Of a DNA stretch of 64,000 bases, positions 42,379 to 52,690 are shown one piece after another. The notes under the pieces are model-generated. The model searched no databases and was not told the DNA's origin. It worked only from the letters and a program-made list of their open reading frames with translations. The position numbers and the translations under genes were made by a program. Source of the stretch: Protopterus annectens. Lineage: Eukaryota > Chordata > Ceratodontiformes > Protopteridae. The stretch lies in the NCBI RefSeq assembly GCF_019279795.1, contig NC_056743.1:867847864-867911863 (forward strand), written 5' to 3'. Position 1 is the first letter of the stretch, and every line of letters starts with the position of its first letter.

Positions 42379-42968
42379 AGAAACATTGGGCAATATTAGT
42401 CTCCATGGACAAAGAAAAAAGATGGGATAAATTACCTAAATGTGTATATAAACGGCCCAATATTAAGCGACTGTTGGAGAGGGCTAGCCATAGAAAGGAT
42501 GAAGTAGATACACATAAGGGAACCAAAAAATGTGGAAGGTGCAAACAATGCAAATATATTAACACAGCCAACACCATCAGGTTAGATGATATCAATCGAA
42601 CGTTTATTAGATGTAAAACCGGGAACTGCTGTTCAAAAGGGGTAGTGTATATAGCCAATTGCACACAGTGCAATGCCCACTATATCGGTAAAACGGAAAG
42701 ACAATTGAAGAAGCGTGTATATGAACACCTATACCGGATACAGAAAAGTGATAGTAAGAATGCATTATATAGGCACATTATGGAGCAAGGGACAGAACAT
42801 GGTTTTACATTTGCCATCATTGATCAGGTTTTCATTACACCACTTGGAGGGAATTGGATAATGGAGTTGGCAGCAAGAGAAAGTAGATGGCAGATCCTGA
42901 CAGATTCCACCCGCAAACCTGGTCTTAATGATTTTGTCAGTATAAAACCATTTTTAGCCTTATTATAA
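42330..42968 (+). pseudogene. PLE GIY-YIG endonuclease domain
   Basis: Open from 42330 to 42968, one frame away from the thumb. A Cys-rich linker (KKCGRCKQCKYI near 42530, CKTGNCCSKG near 42620) precedes the GIY-YIG core: GVVYIANCTQCNAHYIGKTE and LKKRVYEH with the expected Arg. NALYRHIMEQGTEHGFTFAI and the WIMELAARE region carrying the Glu position follow. The domain nicks DNA for target-primed synthesis. Full domain length is present, so it decayed only by separation from the RT frame. Confidence 0.85.
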
Positions 42969-43304
42969 GTGAGTTTGAAAAGGTATAGGTTTGATACATC
43001 TACAGCACCTGACATTATGTATCTTGCATCAGGTATCTTGTATTTTGTGTACAATAAACAATCACTACGTATTAAGGGATGCGTAGATGTAGTTATGCAC
43101 ATTTACATAATGTGTTTTAGACAAGATGATGTGACTCTGTTATTAGTATATTTGATCACATGCAACTAAACAATTCTGAAGATATGCATGTTGTGGATAT
43201 GTATAAGGTGGTAGTGAAACATTTTGCTTTTATGTTTAGTAACTGTATATGATATTTTAATATCAACTTTTATTTTATGATTTTTACAATAGTATTTTAG
43301 TATT

Positions 43305-43305
<1 letters not shown>

Positions 43306-43339
<34 letters not shown>
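43306..43339. repeat. (AT)n microsatellite in PLE 3' region
   Basis: About 16 AT units in the non-coding part of the PLE. Confidence 0.95.
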
Positions 43340-43341
<2 letters not shown>

Positions 43342-43654
43342 CAATAGTTTGATAGTTTTAGATGGACTTATATATTAAATATAGTAGGGGGATTATTTTA
43401 TTAAATAGTATGTATATTATGAGATCTATGATAAACGGCAGGATGTATTAGAGTAGGTAATTTACAACCTATGTTATTTTGTATTAGTAGTCAATGTATG
43501 TGTTACCTATACATAGTAAAGGGTAAATTGTAGATATCCTTGATCAACTATTGTGACTAGTATGTCTTTAAAGTTTTTGGCGGCAACTAGAGCAATCATT
43601 CAATTAAGTTCAAAAAAGTAGAGTATTTAAGCAGTAGAATACTAGCAGTATGTT

Positions 43655-43702
43655 GTTCTGATGAAGACTGTGTACAACAGTTGAAAGCGCTAAACCCTGT
43701 CT
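43655..43702 (+). ncRNA. Hammerhead-ribozyme-like motif in PLE
   Basis: CTGATGA (43658-43664) and GAAA (43683-43686) flank a six-pair stem (GACTGT with ACAGTT, loop GTACA). The following AGCGCT is self-complementary, which would give the very short stem III known from dimer-forming hammerheads, then A (43692) as cleavage-site base. AAC (43693-43695) pairs with GTT (43655-43657) as stem I start. One extra A before stem II departs from the consensus. Hammerhead motifs are known in PLEs; activity here is unproven. Confidence 0.45.
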
Positions 43703-43899
43703 TTTGTATCGTGTGGAGTTACAATAAACTAACATATTTCATCACCAGGACGAGCAGTGATTCTTCAGTGTCGGCGTCCAGAACTTGTTCACATTTACAA
43801 ACATTATACTGCATAGAACACATGTGATGTATAATCAATCCAACATTACATGAATTGTTCCGTTCCTACCTTCTCAAACCATATTCCTCCTACAAAATG

Positions 43900-46760
43900 T
43901 TTTTTTGCAAGTATTCTTCCCACAATTTCCATTTCCTATGTAATTTACTCCAACCCTTTTCTAAAGGTCCATTTTCCTGTTCTGTTTTAACTCTGTACAA
44001 CATTCAATGCTTCAAATAATGTTGGTTTACACTTGGATTTCTATTTTTCAATAATTGCTTTTTTTGGCAGCCATCAGAATTAAACTTAACAAGGCTTTAC
44101 TATATCTAGGCAATTCAGATCCTGTATCTCAGCTCAAAAAATATCTCCTTAGTACTTCCATTTGCTCTCCCAGAATTTCTGACAGTACTCTGTAGGGAAT
44201 TTTTAGAGTCTGCCAACTCATTGCACTCCCAACAACTGTTCCCAGTTACCTCTTTCTTCCCCATTACACCTTCAATATTTGTCATCTACCAAAGTTAAAA
44301 TTCTTTGTAGTCTGCTTGGAGTATAAAAATGCCCATGCAAACACTTCTAAGCAAAAATCCTAAACTTTCCACACCTTGTTGCATATTTGGAGGCCATACA
44401 TAAACCCCCCATTGTTTCTCTGTGAATTGATTATCTAATCTCTCTCACCAATTTCTTCTAACAGTCTCAGATTCCTATAGTTTTTCGTGCAATACTTTAT
44501 ATGTCCTACCAATTATTTAACAACAGCTTCTATTCTAGATTTAACTAAAGCTCTACCAGTACAGGTCTTTCACGTAGGATGCCCCCTTTTCTTTACCTAT
44601 ACTTTGACATCAATCCCTGCTAGGGAAGGCAGTCGCTAGCTTACAGTCCAAATGCCTTCTTGGACTCTTCCAATTTTATTATTTTTCTCTATTTGTTATC
44701 AGCACCTTGGTTCCTTTGTCAGTTTCTTCCAGTAAATTCCACCCCCTTTCTTGCTTATTCTCTGCACCCATAGACAGAATCTCCTTTCTCCAGTCCCATG
44801 TTGGCTTAGTTCTTAGAATACATTTTGCTCCTTTTGAACAGAATATTCTGCTCCTTTTGAACATAATATTCTGTATGTCTGTTACTTTAAGTATTAGCAT
44901 GCAAAATCTCACACTCCTTTATTTCTTGAATTTCTTCCCTGCTTCATCATCATCTCTTCCCACTTCGGTTTGTGTTATATGTAAGAGCCTTAACTGCGTA
45001 GCTTTGAAATATCCATTCAAATCAGTTTATCCTAAACCACCTTGTTCTATTAGAAAGATCACCTTATTGGACTTAACTCTATCTAACCCTATTCCTCTCC
45101 CAGATAAAGTTCTTAAACTCCTACTAACCACTTTCTCCTTTGGTTGATAAAAACATGCCTGACATGTATAAAACTGGAGAAATTAAAAAGTGTTATTGCT
45201 TGTATCTTGCTTTCCATATCCATAAAGAAGTGCCTCCAGTTTCTCAGTTTTTGTATGATCATGTTTGGTCTCTTCCCACATATCCTTAGCTGCTATAACA
45301 TAATCCTTTTTAACTCATACTCCTAAACATTTCATTTTATCATGTCCCCACAGATATGGGTATTACTGTATCAATTCATGTGTGGACACACCATTTACAG
45401 CTACAGCCTTTGTTTTATCTTCATTAATTGCATATCTCAAAACTGAAATGGTCTTAAAGTTCTACAATACTGAAATATTCTTTTCTGGTTTTATCACGTA
45501 CAAAATATAGTCAGCAAAAAGGCAGCTTTTCTTGATTACCATATTAATTATATCCTTGAATTTGAGTCCCTTATTTTTTTTTTTAGCTAATGGTTGTAAA
45601 AAATCAAGGGGAAAGACACCACCTCTGCGTGGCTCCTCTATCCAGACACCACTCACACAAGCCTTCCTACTTTGATTTATGCCTCTGATACCTCACAGAC
45701 CCTCCTAAGTAACCTTATATTGATTCAGGCAATGCATGCTTCTATTACTCGACTCATAAAATCCCAGCTGTCAAATGCTTTCTCTGCATCAGGACACAAC
45801 AGCAGTACTCCCTTACATTTTGCTTCCAACTGGATCATTGTTCTATTACCGTTGTCAAAGGTTTGCCTCTCCTCCACAAAATCACATTGATCCTCAGTTT
45901 TGCCAACACCTCTGCCATTATTTAGCTATTATAGGCAGACACTATAATCCATCCATTTGGTTTCTATATGAACCTGGATCTGATGGGTATTTACAGTCTT
46001 TAGGTATTACAGCCACCTCAGCTTTCCGGGATGTTTTTCTTCTCCTTTTAAAATACTGTTAAAGATCTGGAGGGTTTTATCACTTTTTTCCCTCCTAGCT
46101 TCCAAACTTCCACAAGAATATCATCTATTCATGGAGATTTTCCTGCAGCTTGGTTATATCTCACCATTTTTCTCATCTCTTCAAATCTTAAAATATTAAT
46201 TGTTGAGCCTCTAACCTTGGCATATTCAAGTCTTCCACAAATATTTATATTTGTGTGTCTCAAATTTCCACATTTCTCTGCTTTACACAGTTTTCATAAC
46301 ATTTCCTAAATATCTCTAATACCTCTACAGGATCTCTGGTTATTCTTCTTGTTATAGGCTCCCCAAGTTTGGCAAGAAGCCTTTCTACTCTCTGTTGCCC
46401 AAGTTGTTGTGACAAAAGTTTCTGTGCTTTGAAGTGATCAGACAGTTGTTTAACAGCAATCTTTCTAAACTCATGCACATCATCCAGGTACTCCCTTATT
46501 TTTACTTTAGCACTCTACAGTTGTCTCTCTTCTCATTCAATGAGATTCCACTCATTCTGCAATACTTTACCCTTTATCAGTCCCTCTAAATTCTTGTTAC
46601 TTTACCATCTCCCTTTCTTTTACTTCTACCCTGTTTTAAAGCTCCACTTTCATTTTATTACACTCACTAGCTATAACTTCTGAAGAAATTTCTATTGTCC
46701 CTAACAAATAATAACTTCCACTACCCTTTCTTTAAACTTCTTCTATTTACAGGACAGCAG
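43900..46760 (-). mobile_element. L1-type LINE ORF2, heavily decayed
   Basis: Minus-strand readings follow L1 order. The linker before RT (KAQKLLSQQLGQQRVERLLA, PVEVLEIFRKCYENCVKQRN; 46480-46260) comes first, then the FxxxR-type RT entry near 45890 (ERQTFDN), GVLLLCPDAEKAFDSWDFMS near 45800-45740, and the catalytic box decayed to LFADYILYV near 45520 with PEKNISVL after it. A C-terminal region (QKFWESKWKY, and further WKSKCKPTLFEA) lies near 44200-44000. Stops and shifts are frequent. No ORF1, poly(A) tail or TSD was identified, so the boundaries are approximate. Confidence 0.65.
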
Positions 46761-46807
46761 GGAAATGGCACGGTCTCATTTTACTTTATTACCCTGCATT
46801 TTTATTC

Positions 46808-47012
46808 TAGTTACACAGTAAGACGCTGTCCAGTTCGATTCTCAGCTAGAGCGTCTTCTGCGTGGAGACATGCGTGAATGGTTGTACCTTCGTTGAAGGC
46901 TGTGCATCAGGCCTGGCAAGCTGGTACCTAAAAATCAACTGCCAATCATTAGCGGACCGGCGTTCCACTGTGGCGACCCCTAACCGGGAAAAGCCGAAAG
47001 ACACAAACAAAC
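46808..47012 (+). mobile_element. SINE of the RTE-tailed family, 5'-truncated
   Basis: Matches the copy at 21239 from the B box onward (CAGTTCGATTCTCAGC, GTGGAGACATGCGTGAA) and ends with GTGGCGACCCCTAACCGGG then AAAAGCCGAAAGACACAAAC. The A box is missing, so transcription from the internal promoter is unlikely. Confidence 0.8.
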
Positions 47013-48205
47013 ATTGGTTCTTGATCAAAACAGTTATTGGATGTGTCAAAGCTCTCAAATACATAGGTTTCTGTGAAATAGTTTGTTTAGTCTAGCCAGA
47101 TTACTGTACCTTGGGGAACATGTATATTTTTATCAGAGTTCCTACTACTGAATTTACATAAATACCAAATATTTTCATACATTTCTTCAGAAATCTGCCC
47201 TCTCGTTATATTTGACTTCTAGAGTATTTATTTGGTATAGGTAGACCAGGATGGGGGCACCAGGTAATGTGGTGGGGGGGTGCCATGGAGCCCTTTTGCC
47301 TAGGGCACCAGTTGACCTAGGGCCGCTAAATTGCACACTATAAATTTATCGGATTTAACCAACTTTTCTTTTCACAAAAACTCACTGGCTTAGGTTCCTT
47401 TTTTTACGCACACAGATTTATGGACCACAAAACTTCCAAAAGAATTCCATTCCTAGTAAGAAAGTCATACTGCTAACTGGAATTATTTCTAAGCCTTACT
47501 ACTCTAACTGCTTAAATATACCATTCCACTGAATTATTTCATATGCATTTCACACATTGCTAACCTAGTACAGTCGCCATTTTTCAGTGCACATACTTGA
47601 GAAAGTTCTGAGTTATTTCTCAGAAAGTCACTCCAATATTTTAAAATAACACTGTACCAAAGAAAAGTTACTGACATTGTTACTGCACAAAGGTTTTCCA
47701 ATGTTCTGTTTATCCGTTACTACTTCACCTAAAACATCACACACCACTTTTCCACACTTGCCATTTATTTGGGGAAAGTTTCCACAGTTACCATCCTGCC
47801 CAAGTCACATGTACTCTAAAACAATTCAGTTCATTGGTTTTACTTCTTTTCAAACGACAACGAAATTACTACATTTTAAATTCACCACAAGAGTTATAAC
47901 CTTGCTCTGATCCATAAAAACCTGTAAAATTAGTTGACGATTAATTCCGCAGATCTTTTAGGAGTGATACCAACGTTACAACTCTTGTGGTGAATTTCTT
48001 ATTCCTTCAGGAATATCCAACTGGTATTTCCGAGCATGCACCTCACAGTACAATGACCCCCTTCCGCCACAAACGCTTCCTTCAACAGCTTAGCACACTC
48101 ACTATTCACATCTCTTCTAAGCAATTTAATATTCTCTTATTTTATTAAGCAATTTCCCAGCAATGTCATTTTGTTATTAAATCATTAAATAAGTGTGTAC
48201 ATTTT
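47013..48205. other. No gene recognised; contains a 121-bp hairpin-forming repeat
   Basis: AT-rich sequence. The only structure seen is the inverted repeat at 47878-47998, listed separately. A G-rich patch near 47250-47330 was not identified. Confidence 0.45.
47878..47998. repeat. Inverted repeat with 23-bp arms
   Basis: AAATTCACCACAAGAGTTAT at 47878 onward pairs with 47976-47998 over 23 bp with one mismatch, separated by 75 bp. It may be a tiny MITE or a simple hairpin. No target-site duplication was found. Confidence 0.7.
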
Positions 48206-48562
48206 TCATGCAGTTAATTTTACAACTTGGTTGAAGTAGTGGTATTCCTCACTCAGTCTAGTTTCAATTTGTAGAATTGAGAGTGGCAAATAGAAGCCTC
48301 TTACACTTAAGACTTCATTCATCATTGCTTCTTTGGGAGGGTTGCCATCCATCCTCATTTCAAAATATAGATTTAGAAAAACACCAAAATAATCTTCACT
48401 TTTGTAAGACTCAAACTCAAACAGTGCCATACCTTCTCATTGTGGTTATTTGCAGCAAAATAGTTTGCCCGAATTTATGAGTTTCTCAGCAAATACATAC
48501 AGGTCCCCTTCTACAGATGGATGCAGTAACAAAGCAGCAAGCTTCACAAGTGTGAAGCTAAC
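48206..48562 (-). other. Candidate exon or unassigned reading frame (minus strand)
   Basis: After an acceptor-like CTAATGTCTCTTAG the minus strand is open from 48562 (VSFTLVKLAALLLHPSVEGD, then VFAEKLINSGKLFCC) to a TAA at 48448-48446. A TGA follows three codons later, after which the same frame is open again from 48430 to 48206 (MALFEFESYKSEDYFGVFLN, later PPKEAMMNEVLSVRGFYLPL). The amino-acid composition looks protein-like. It could be a terminal exon, a decayed gene, or chance in AT-rich DNA. No family was recognised. Confidence 0.3.
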
Positions 48563-48870
48563 CTAAGAGACATTAGCATTTAACAAGCAGTGATGCAGGA
48601 ACACAATATAGCATTTTGATACACTTCTGACCAAACCCTGTCCACTGAAAACCATTAGCATATCATCTTTTTAGGAATGAGCTCAAGCAGTATGTATTTC
48701 ACACATTCTCATTCTTTAAAATGTACTTAGTTTGCGTTATCAGGAAAGGATGCACACTTTGGAAGATTTTTGCATATTACCATAAGGCATAATTTTTTTG
48801 TGGAAAGCTTTTTATAAGACAAGTCTGTCCATATTACAAGGCTTCCATCCCAACCTTCTGGCTTAGCATA

Positions 48871-49238
48871 GAACAGTTGTGTACACTTATCATAAATCTA
48901 GATGTTCGAGTGTATTCACTGTTGCAGTCATTACATTTGGGTAATCTGCTGGCAGGTTGCCCTCAGTCGACCTGATTAACAAAGTCTTGGGTCCTGCATC
49001 GGTTGCTATCCCTTCTTCCATGACGTCAGGGGTATAAAACATGCAGCCAACGCCATTACATCAGTTTTCTTGCCCCAAATGTCAGGTGCCCCCCAAATGG
49101 GGAGTCAAACATATAAGTAATTAAAAACACAAAAATATACCTCCAAACAACAGAAAATACACCAAAAAGGCTTTTAAGCATACTAAAGGAAAGTAGAGGT
49201 ATAGTAAGAGAAAAACAGGGGGCTGGAGGGAGGGTAAA
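48871..49238 (-). mobile_element. DIRS-like element F, right ITR side
   Basis: Right ITR (48871-49074; ACAGTTGTGTACACTTATCA onward, homologous to element C) plus the spacer leading to the ICR. It is interrupted at the GGGTAA sequence by DIRS E and resumes at 54771. Confidence 0.85.
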
Positions 49239-49450
49239 GTACAGTTTTGTACCTACCATAAATGTAGATGTTCGAGTGTTCACACTGCTGCAGTCATCAC
49301 ACTTGGGTTATCCTGCCATCAGGCAGTCCAGCAGTTGGCCAGAGTTCCAAAGTCTTGGTCTGGCGTCGGTTGCTGTCGCTTCTTCCCTGACGTCAGTGCG
49401 CCAGGGTTACATAGTATGCATCAGACACCATTTTCTTCAGTTTTTCTTGC
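49239..49450 (-). repeat. Right ITR of DIRS E
   Basis: Inverted partner of 54588-54770, with the outer GTACAGTTTTGTACCTACCA extension. Confidence 0.88.
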
Positions 49451-49627
49451 GCCAGATGTCAGATGCCCCCAAGTAGGTAGGCAATAGATATTGTTAATAA
49501 AAAATATACATATAAAATAAAAACAATACCTTCAGTTATCAGCAAATACACCCCAAAGGTTATATAGGATAGAAAGGTATAGATAAGACCAGCTGGTTCA
49601 GAGGAGATGGAGGGAGGGTAACCTGGA

Positions 49628-49720
49628 CTGCAGCAGTGTGAACACTCGAACATCTACATTTATGGTAGGTACAAAACTGTACAATGTTCATCGTGTTACA
49701 CTTCTGCAGTCATCACACTT
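49628..49720 (-). repeat. ICR of DIRS E
   Basis: Complement of the right outer edge to ACTGTAC, then complement of the left outer edge (ATGTTCATCGTGTTACAC against the left end GTGTAACAGGATGAACAT, with small differences). Confidence 0.87.
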
Positions 49721-49755
49721 GGGTAGAATCCCAAAGCTAAGGTTGGGTGGCTGGT

Positions 49756-50860
49756 CTATAAAGAATTAGGATTGGCTATGAGGTCCTGCAGAACTGCAGT
49801 GGCAAATCCTGCTCTGGATTTAGAGTAAAGAGGCAGGTGGTAATGCTTGGTAAAGGTGTGCACTGATCTCCAAGTTGCAGCCTCCAAAATTTCCTTGGTA
49901 GGTACTCCTCTGAGAAAGGCTGTTGAAGTGGCTGTTGCCCTGGCGGAATGTGGCCTAATGTTATTATGACTGATTTTCCATGCTGTGTGTAGCAGTACCC
50001 AACACAGTGTCCTATCCATTTGGATATAGTCTGTTTTGAGATGGCCTTGCACTGTGATCCTGCAGCATATGCTACAAACAGTTGTTCAGTTTTCCTGAAA
50101 GCTTTTGTTTTGTCCAAGTAGAAGCGTAGCTGCCTGTGTATGTCCAAAGAATGCAGAAGTCTCTCCCCTTTATTCTGGGGGTTTGGATAAAAAGTTGGCA
50201 AATGGATGGTTTGGTTAAGAGCCACACTAGATACCACCTTTGGCATACAGGTAGGGTTTGTCCTTAAAGATACAGTGTCCTGATGAAAAATTATAAAAGG
50301 TTCCACTGCCATTAATGCCTGCAGCTATGAGACTCTTTGTGCTGAAGTTACTGCCAGGAGAAGAGCTGTTTTCCAGGATAAAAATTTTAGATCAGCTGTA
50401 TTGGCTGGCTCAAAAGGTGGTAGGGTCAGTTTTTCCAAAAAAAAATTGAGGTCTCAAGTTGGTGTTGGTGCTATCCAGGGCGGTCTTATGTTTTTACCCC
50501 CTCTGAGGTACTGCTTTAGTAAGGGATGAGAGAATAAAGGAGGATCCGTGTTGTAATGTGCTGAAATGGCAGAGGCGTGGATCTTAATTGATGAAAAGGA
50601 TAGACCTCTTTGTCCAGCATCTCAGTTAAGTATTGTAAAATCTGAAGAATGTTTGGAACAAGAGGGTCAAGGCTTTGAGCCTGGTTCCAGGCGCAGAATC
50701 TCTTCCATTTTTCCGAGTAAGCTTTCCTGGTGCTAGGCCTCCTGGCCTCCAAAATTACATCCATAACAGCTTTAGAGAGAGGTGTTGTCTGTTTGACTAA
50801 AGTATCTGCCATGCAGCCAGGTTTAGGGTTTTGAACTGACCGTGCAGTATCGGATTGTTT
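49756..50860 (-). pseudogene. DIRS E tyrosine recombinase, frameshifted
   Basis: N-terminus LSKAVMDVILEARRPSTRKA near 50790, KWKRFCAWNQAQSLDPLVPN near 50715. The region with the catalytic Arg lies near 50330, where the RRVSEL motif is damaged and a stop occurs. A long open part runs 50312-49776 (HLPTFYPNPQNKGERLLHSL, DIHRQLRFYLDKTKAFRKTE). The end has RPHSARATATSTAFLRG (HxxR) and FTKHYHLPLYSKSR (Tyr) in another frame. Inactive through shifts near 50600, 50330 and 50000. Confidence 0.83.
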
Positions 50861-52690
50861 TGTTGAGTCAGAAGATGTGGAATTTGGGGCAAAATCCATG
50901 GTGGGCCCTGAGCCAAGTTCCTTAAGATAGGGTACCAGTGCTGGCGTGGCCAGTCTGGAGTAATCAGGATCATCTGGTTTTTCTTGTCTGGCTTTTAGGA
51001 GTACCTTTGAAAGGAAAGGCAGTGGTGGGAAGGCATACACTTTTAGGTTTTTCCAGCTGAACTGAAGAGCATCCACTTTCCATGCTTGTTTGTGTTAAGT
51101 CCTCGTGCAGAATTTCTGTAGTTGACAATTCAATGGGGAGGCAAAAAGATCCATGTCTGGGCATTCCCATTTTTGCATTATCGTGCTGAAGATTTGTGGA
51201 TTCAATTTCCGTTTGTGAGGGTCCATGATATTTCTTCTTAGGTAGTCTGCCAGAGTATTTTTCTTTCCTGGCAGGAATTGTGCTTGCAGGTGAACTGGGT
51301 ATGTTAGAGCTGTGTTCCACAAGGTCATGGCTTGCTTGCATAGGGTATAAGAATGAGTGGCCCCTTGCTTGTTTACGTACCACATTACTGTGGTGTTGTC
51401 TGTCTTTAGTAATAGTTGTCCTGGATGTAAAAGGTCCTTGAAAGCTGTTAGGGCATTTTGAACAGCCAACATCTCTTTTTGTTGATGTGAAGATGCATCT
51501 GGTCTGTGGTCCACTTGCCTTGAATGCATTTTCCTGCCATGTGTGCTCCCCAGGCGTAATCCGAAGCATCTGTTAGAGTTTGCCTGGTTGTGGGATGGGT
51601 AAAAGGCTGACCCTTGTTTAGGTGACATGCCTGTGCCCACCATCGAAACTCCTGATGTAGGCAGGGAATCATTGGTATTACTGCTTCTAAACAGAGAGTG
51701 TAGAGTCCAAACACTTTTTAGGTACCATTGTAATTTCCTCATATGCAGTCTGGCATATGGTATTAGTAGTATGCAGGATGCCATGAATCCCAGGGCCTGC
51801 AGAATTTTTCTTGCAGGGAGATGGGACTTTTTGCTAGTAATTGAAAATACTGAGTTAGTTGAACTTGTTTGTCTGGCGTGAGGTAAGCCATCTGGGCCGT
51901 TGTATTTAAGCTGGCACCCAGGAATATAATCTGTTGTGAGGGTACTAGTTTTGACTTCTTTTCGTTTACTGTGTACCCTAGAGAAATTAGCAACTTTTTC
52001 ACAAACGCCAGATGCTGTAGAAGAATGTCCTTTGTCTCTGCTTGAATGAGGCAGTCGTCCAGGTATGGATATATTTGAATTCCTTTTAGTCTGCAAAATG
52101 CAATTACTGGTGCCAGGCACTTTGTGAAGACCCTGGGCGCAGTAGATAAGCCAAAGGGCAGTGCAGAGAATTGGTAGTGCATTGTACCAGCTTTGAATCT
52201 GAGGCATCTTCTGAAATTTTGTCTGACAGGGACATGCAGGTATGCCTCTGAGGTCCAGAGTAACAAGCCAAACCTTCTTGCCCAGCATGGGTAGAAGCTA
52301 TTGTAATGTTGAATTTCGGAATATCCAGGTAAGTATTCAGAATTGAAAGGTTTAGTATGGGCCTCCATGCTTTGTGCTTTCTGGGGACCAGGAAGAGTCT
52401 TGAGCAAAATCCTTGTCCTTGTTCCTGCTGTGGTACTTTTTGAATAGCTCTCATGTCCATGGGGGTGGAAATTTGTCTTTGTGCCTCTGCCCATTGATGT
52501 TTTGTTAGGTCTGGCATTCCTTTTAGCTTTGGTAAAGTGCGAAAGTGGAATCTGTAACCTTGAGACAATATTCAGAACCCATTTGTCTTGGGCGATTGCC
52601 AGTTTTGAGAGAAAAGTGCTAGTTTTCCCCCTAAGGGGGCTTCCAAAAGGGACATGCTTGGCGTATGAAGAGGAAAGTCATTGCGACTGT
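50850..52690 (-). pseudogene. DIRS E pol, frameshifted
   Basis: RT entry CSRLFLVPRKHKAWRPILNL near 52410-52350, then a deletion near 52300. PFGLSTAPRVFTKCLAPVIA is followed by YLDD at 52054-52065 and LGYTVNEKKSKLVPSQQIIF. RNase H: TDASDYAWGAHMAGKC near 51575-51530, KTDNTTVMWYVNKQG near 51400. Methyltransferase-like block: CPDMDLFASPLNCQLQKFC near 51160-51110 and VYAFPPLPFLSKVLLKARQE near 51040-50980. All domains are recognisable but spread over several frames. Confidence 0.84.

Larger units (their letters stand above)
41254..43795 (+). mobile_element. Penelope-like element with 14-bp TSD
   Basis: 5'-truncated PLE bounded by AACTTGTTCACATT at 41254-41267 and 43782-43795. Perfect 23-bp inverted arms lie at 41299-41321 and 43760-43782 (TCTGGACGCCGACACTGAAG...). 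It encodes the RT palm and thumb and a GIY-YIG endonuclease, then about 0.8 kb of non-coding sequence with an (AT)n run and a hammerhead-like motif. Two frameshifts separate the coding blocks. Confidence 0.9.

Noticed and set aside
47240-47340. End of a hAT-type DNA transposon (G-rich block with GCCTAGGGC)
   Set aside because: No terminal inverted repeats, 8-bp duplication or transposase found.
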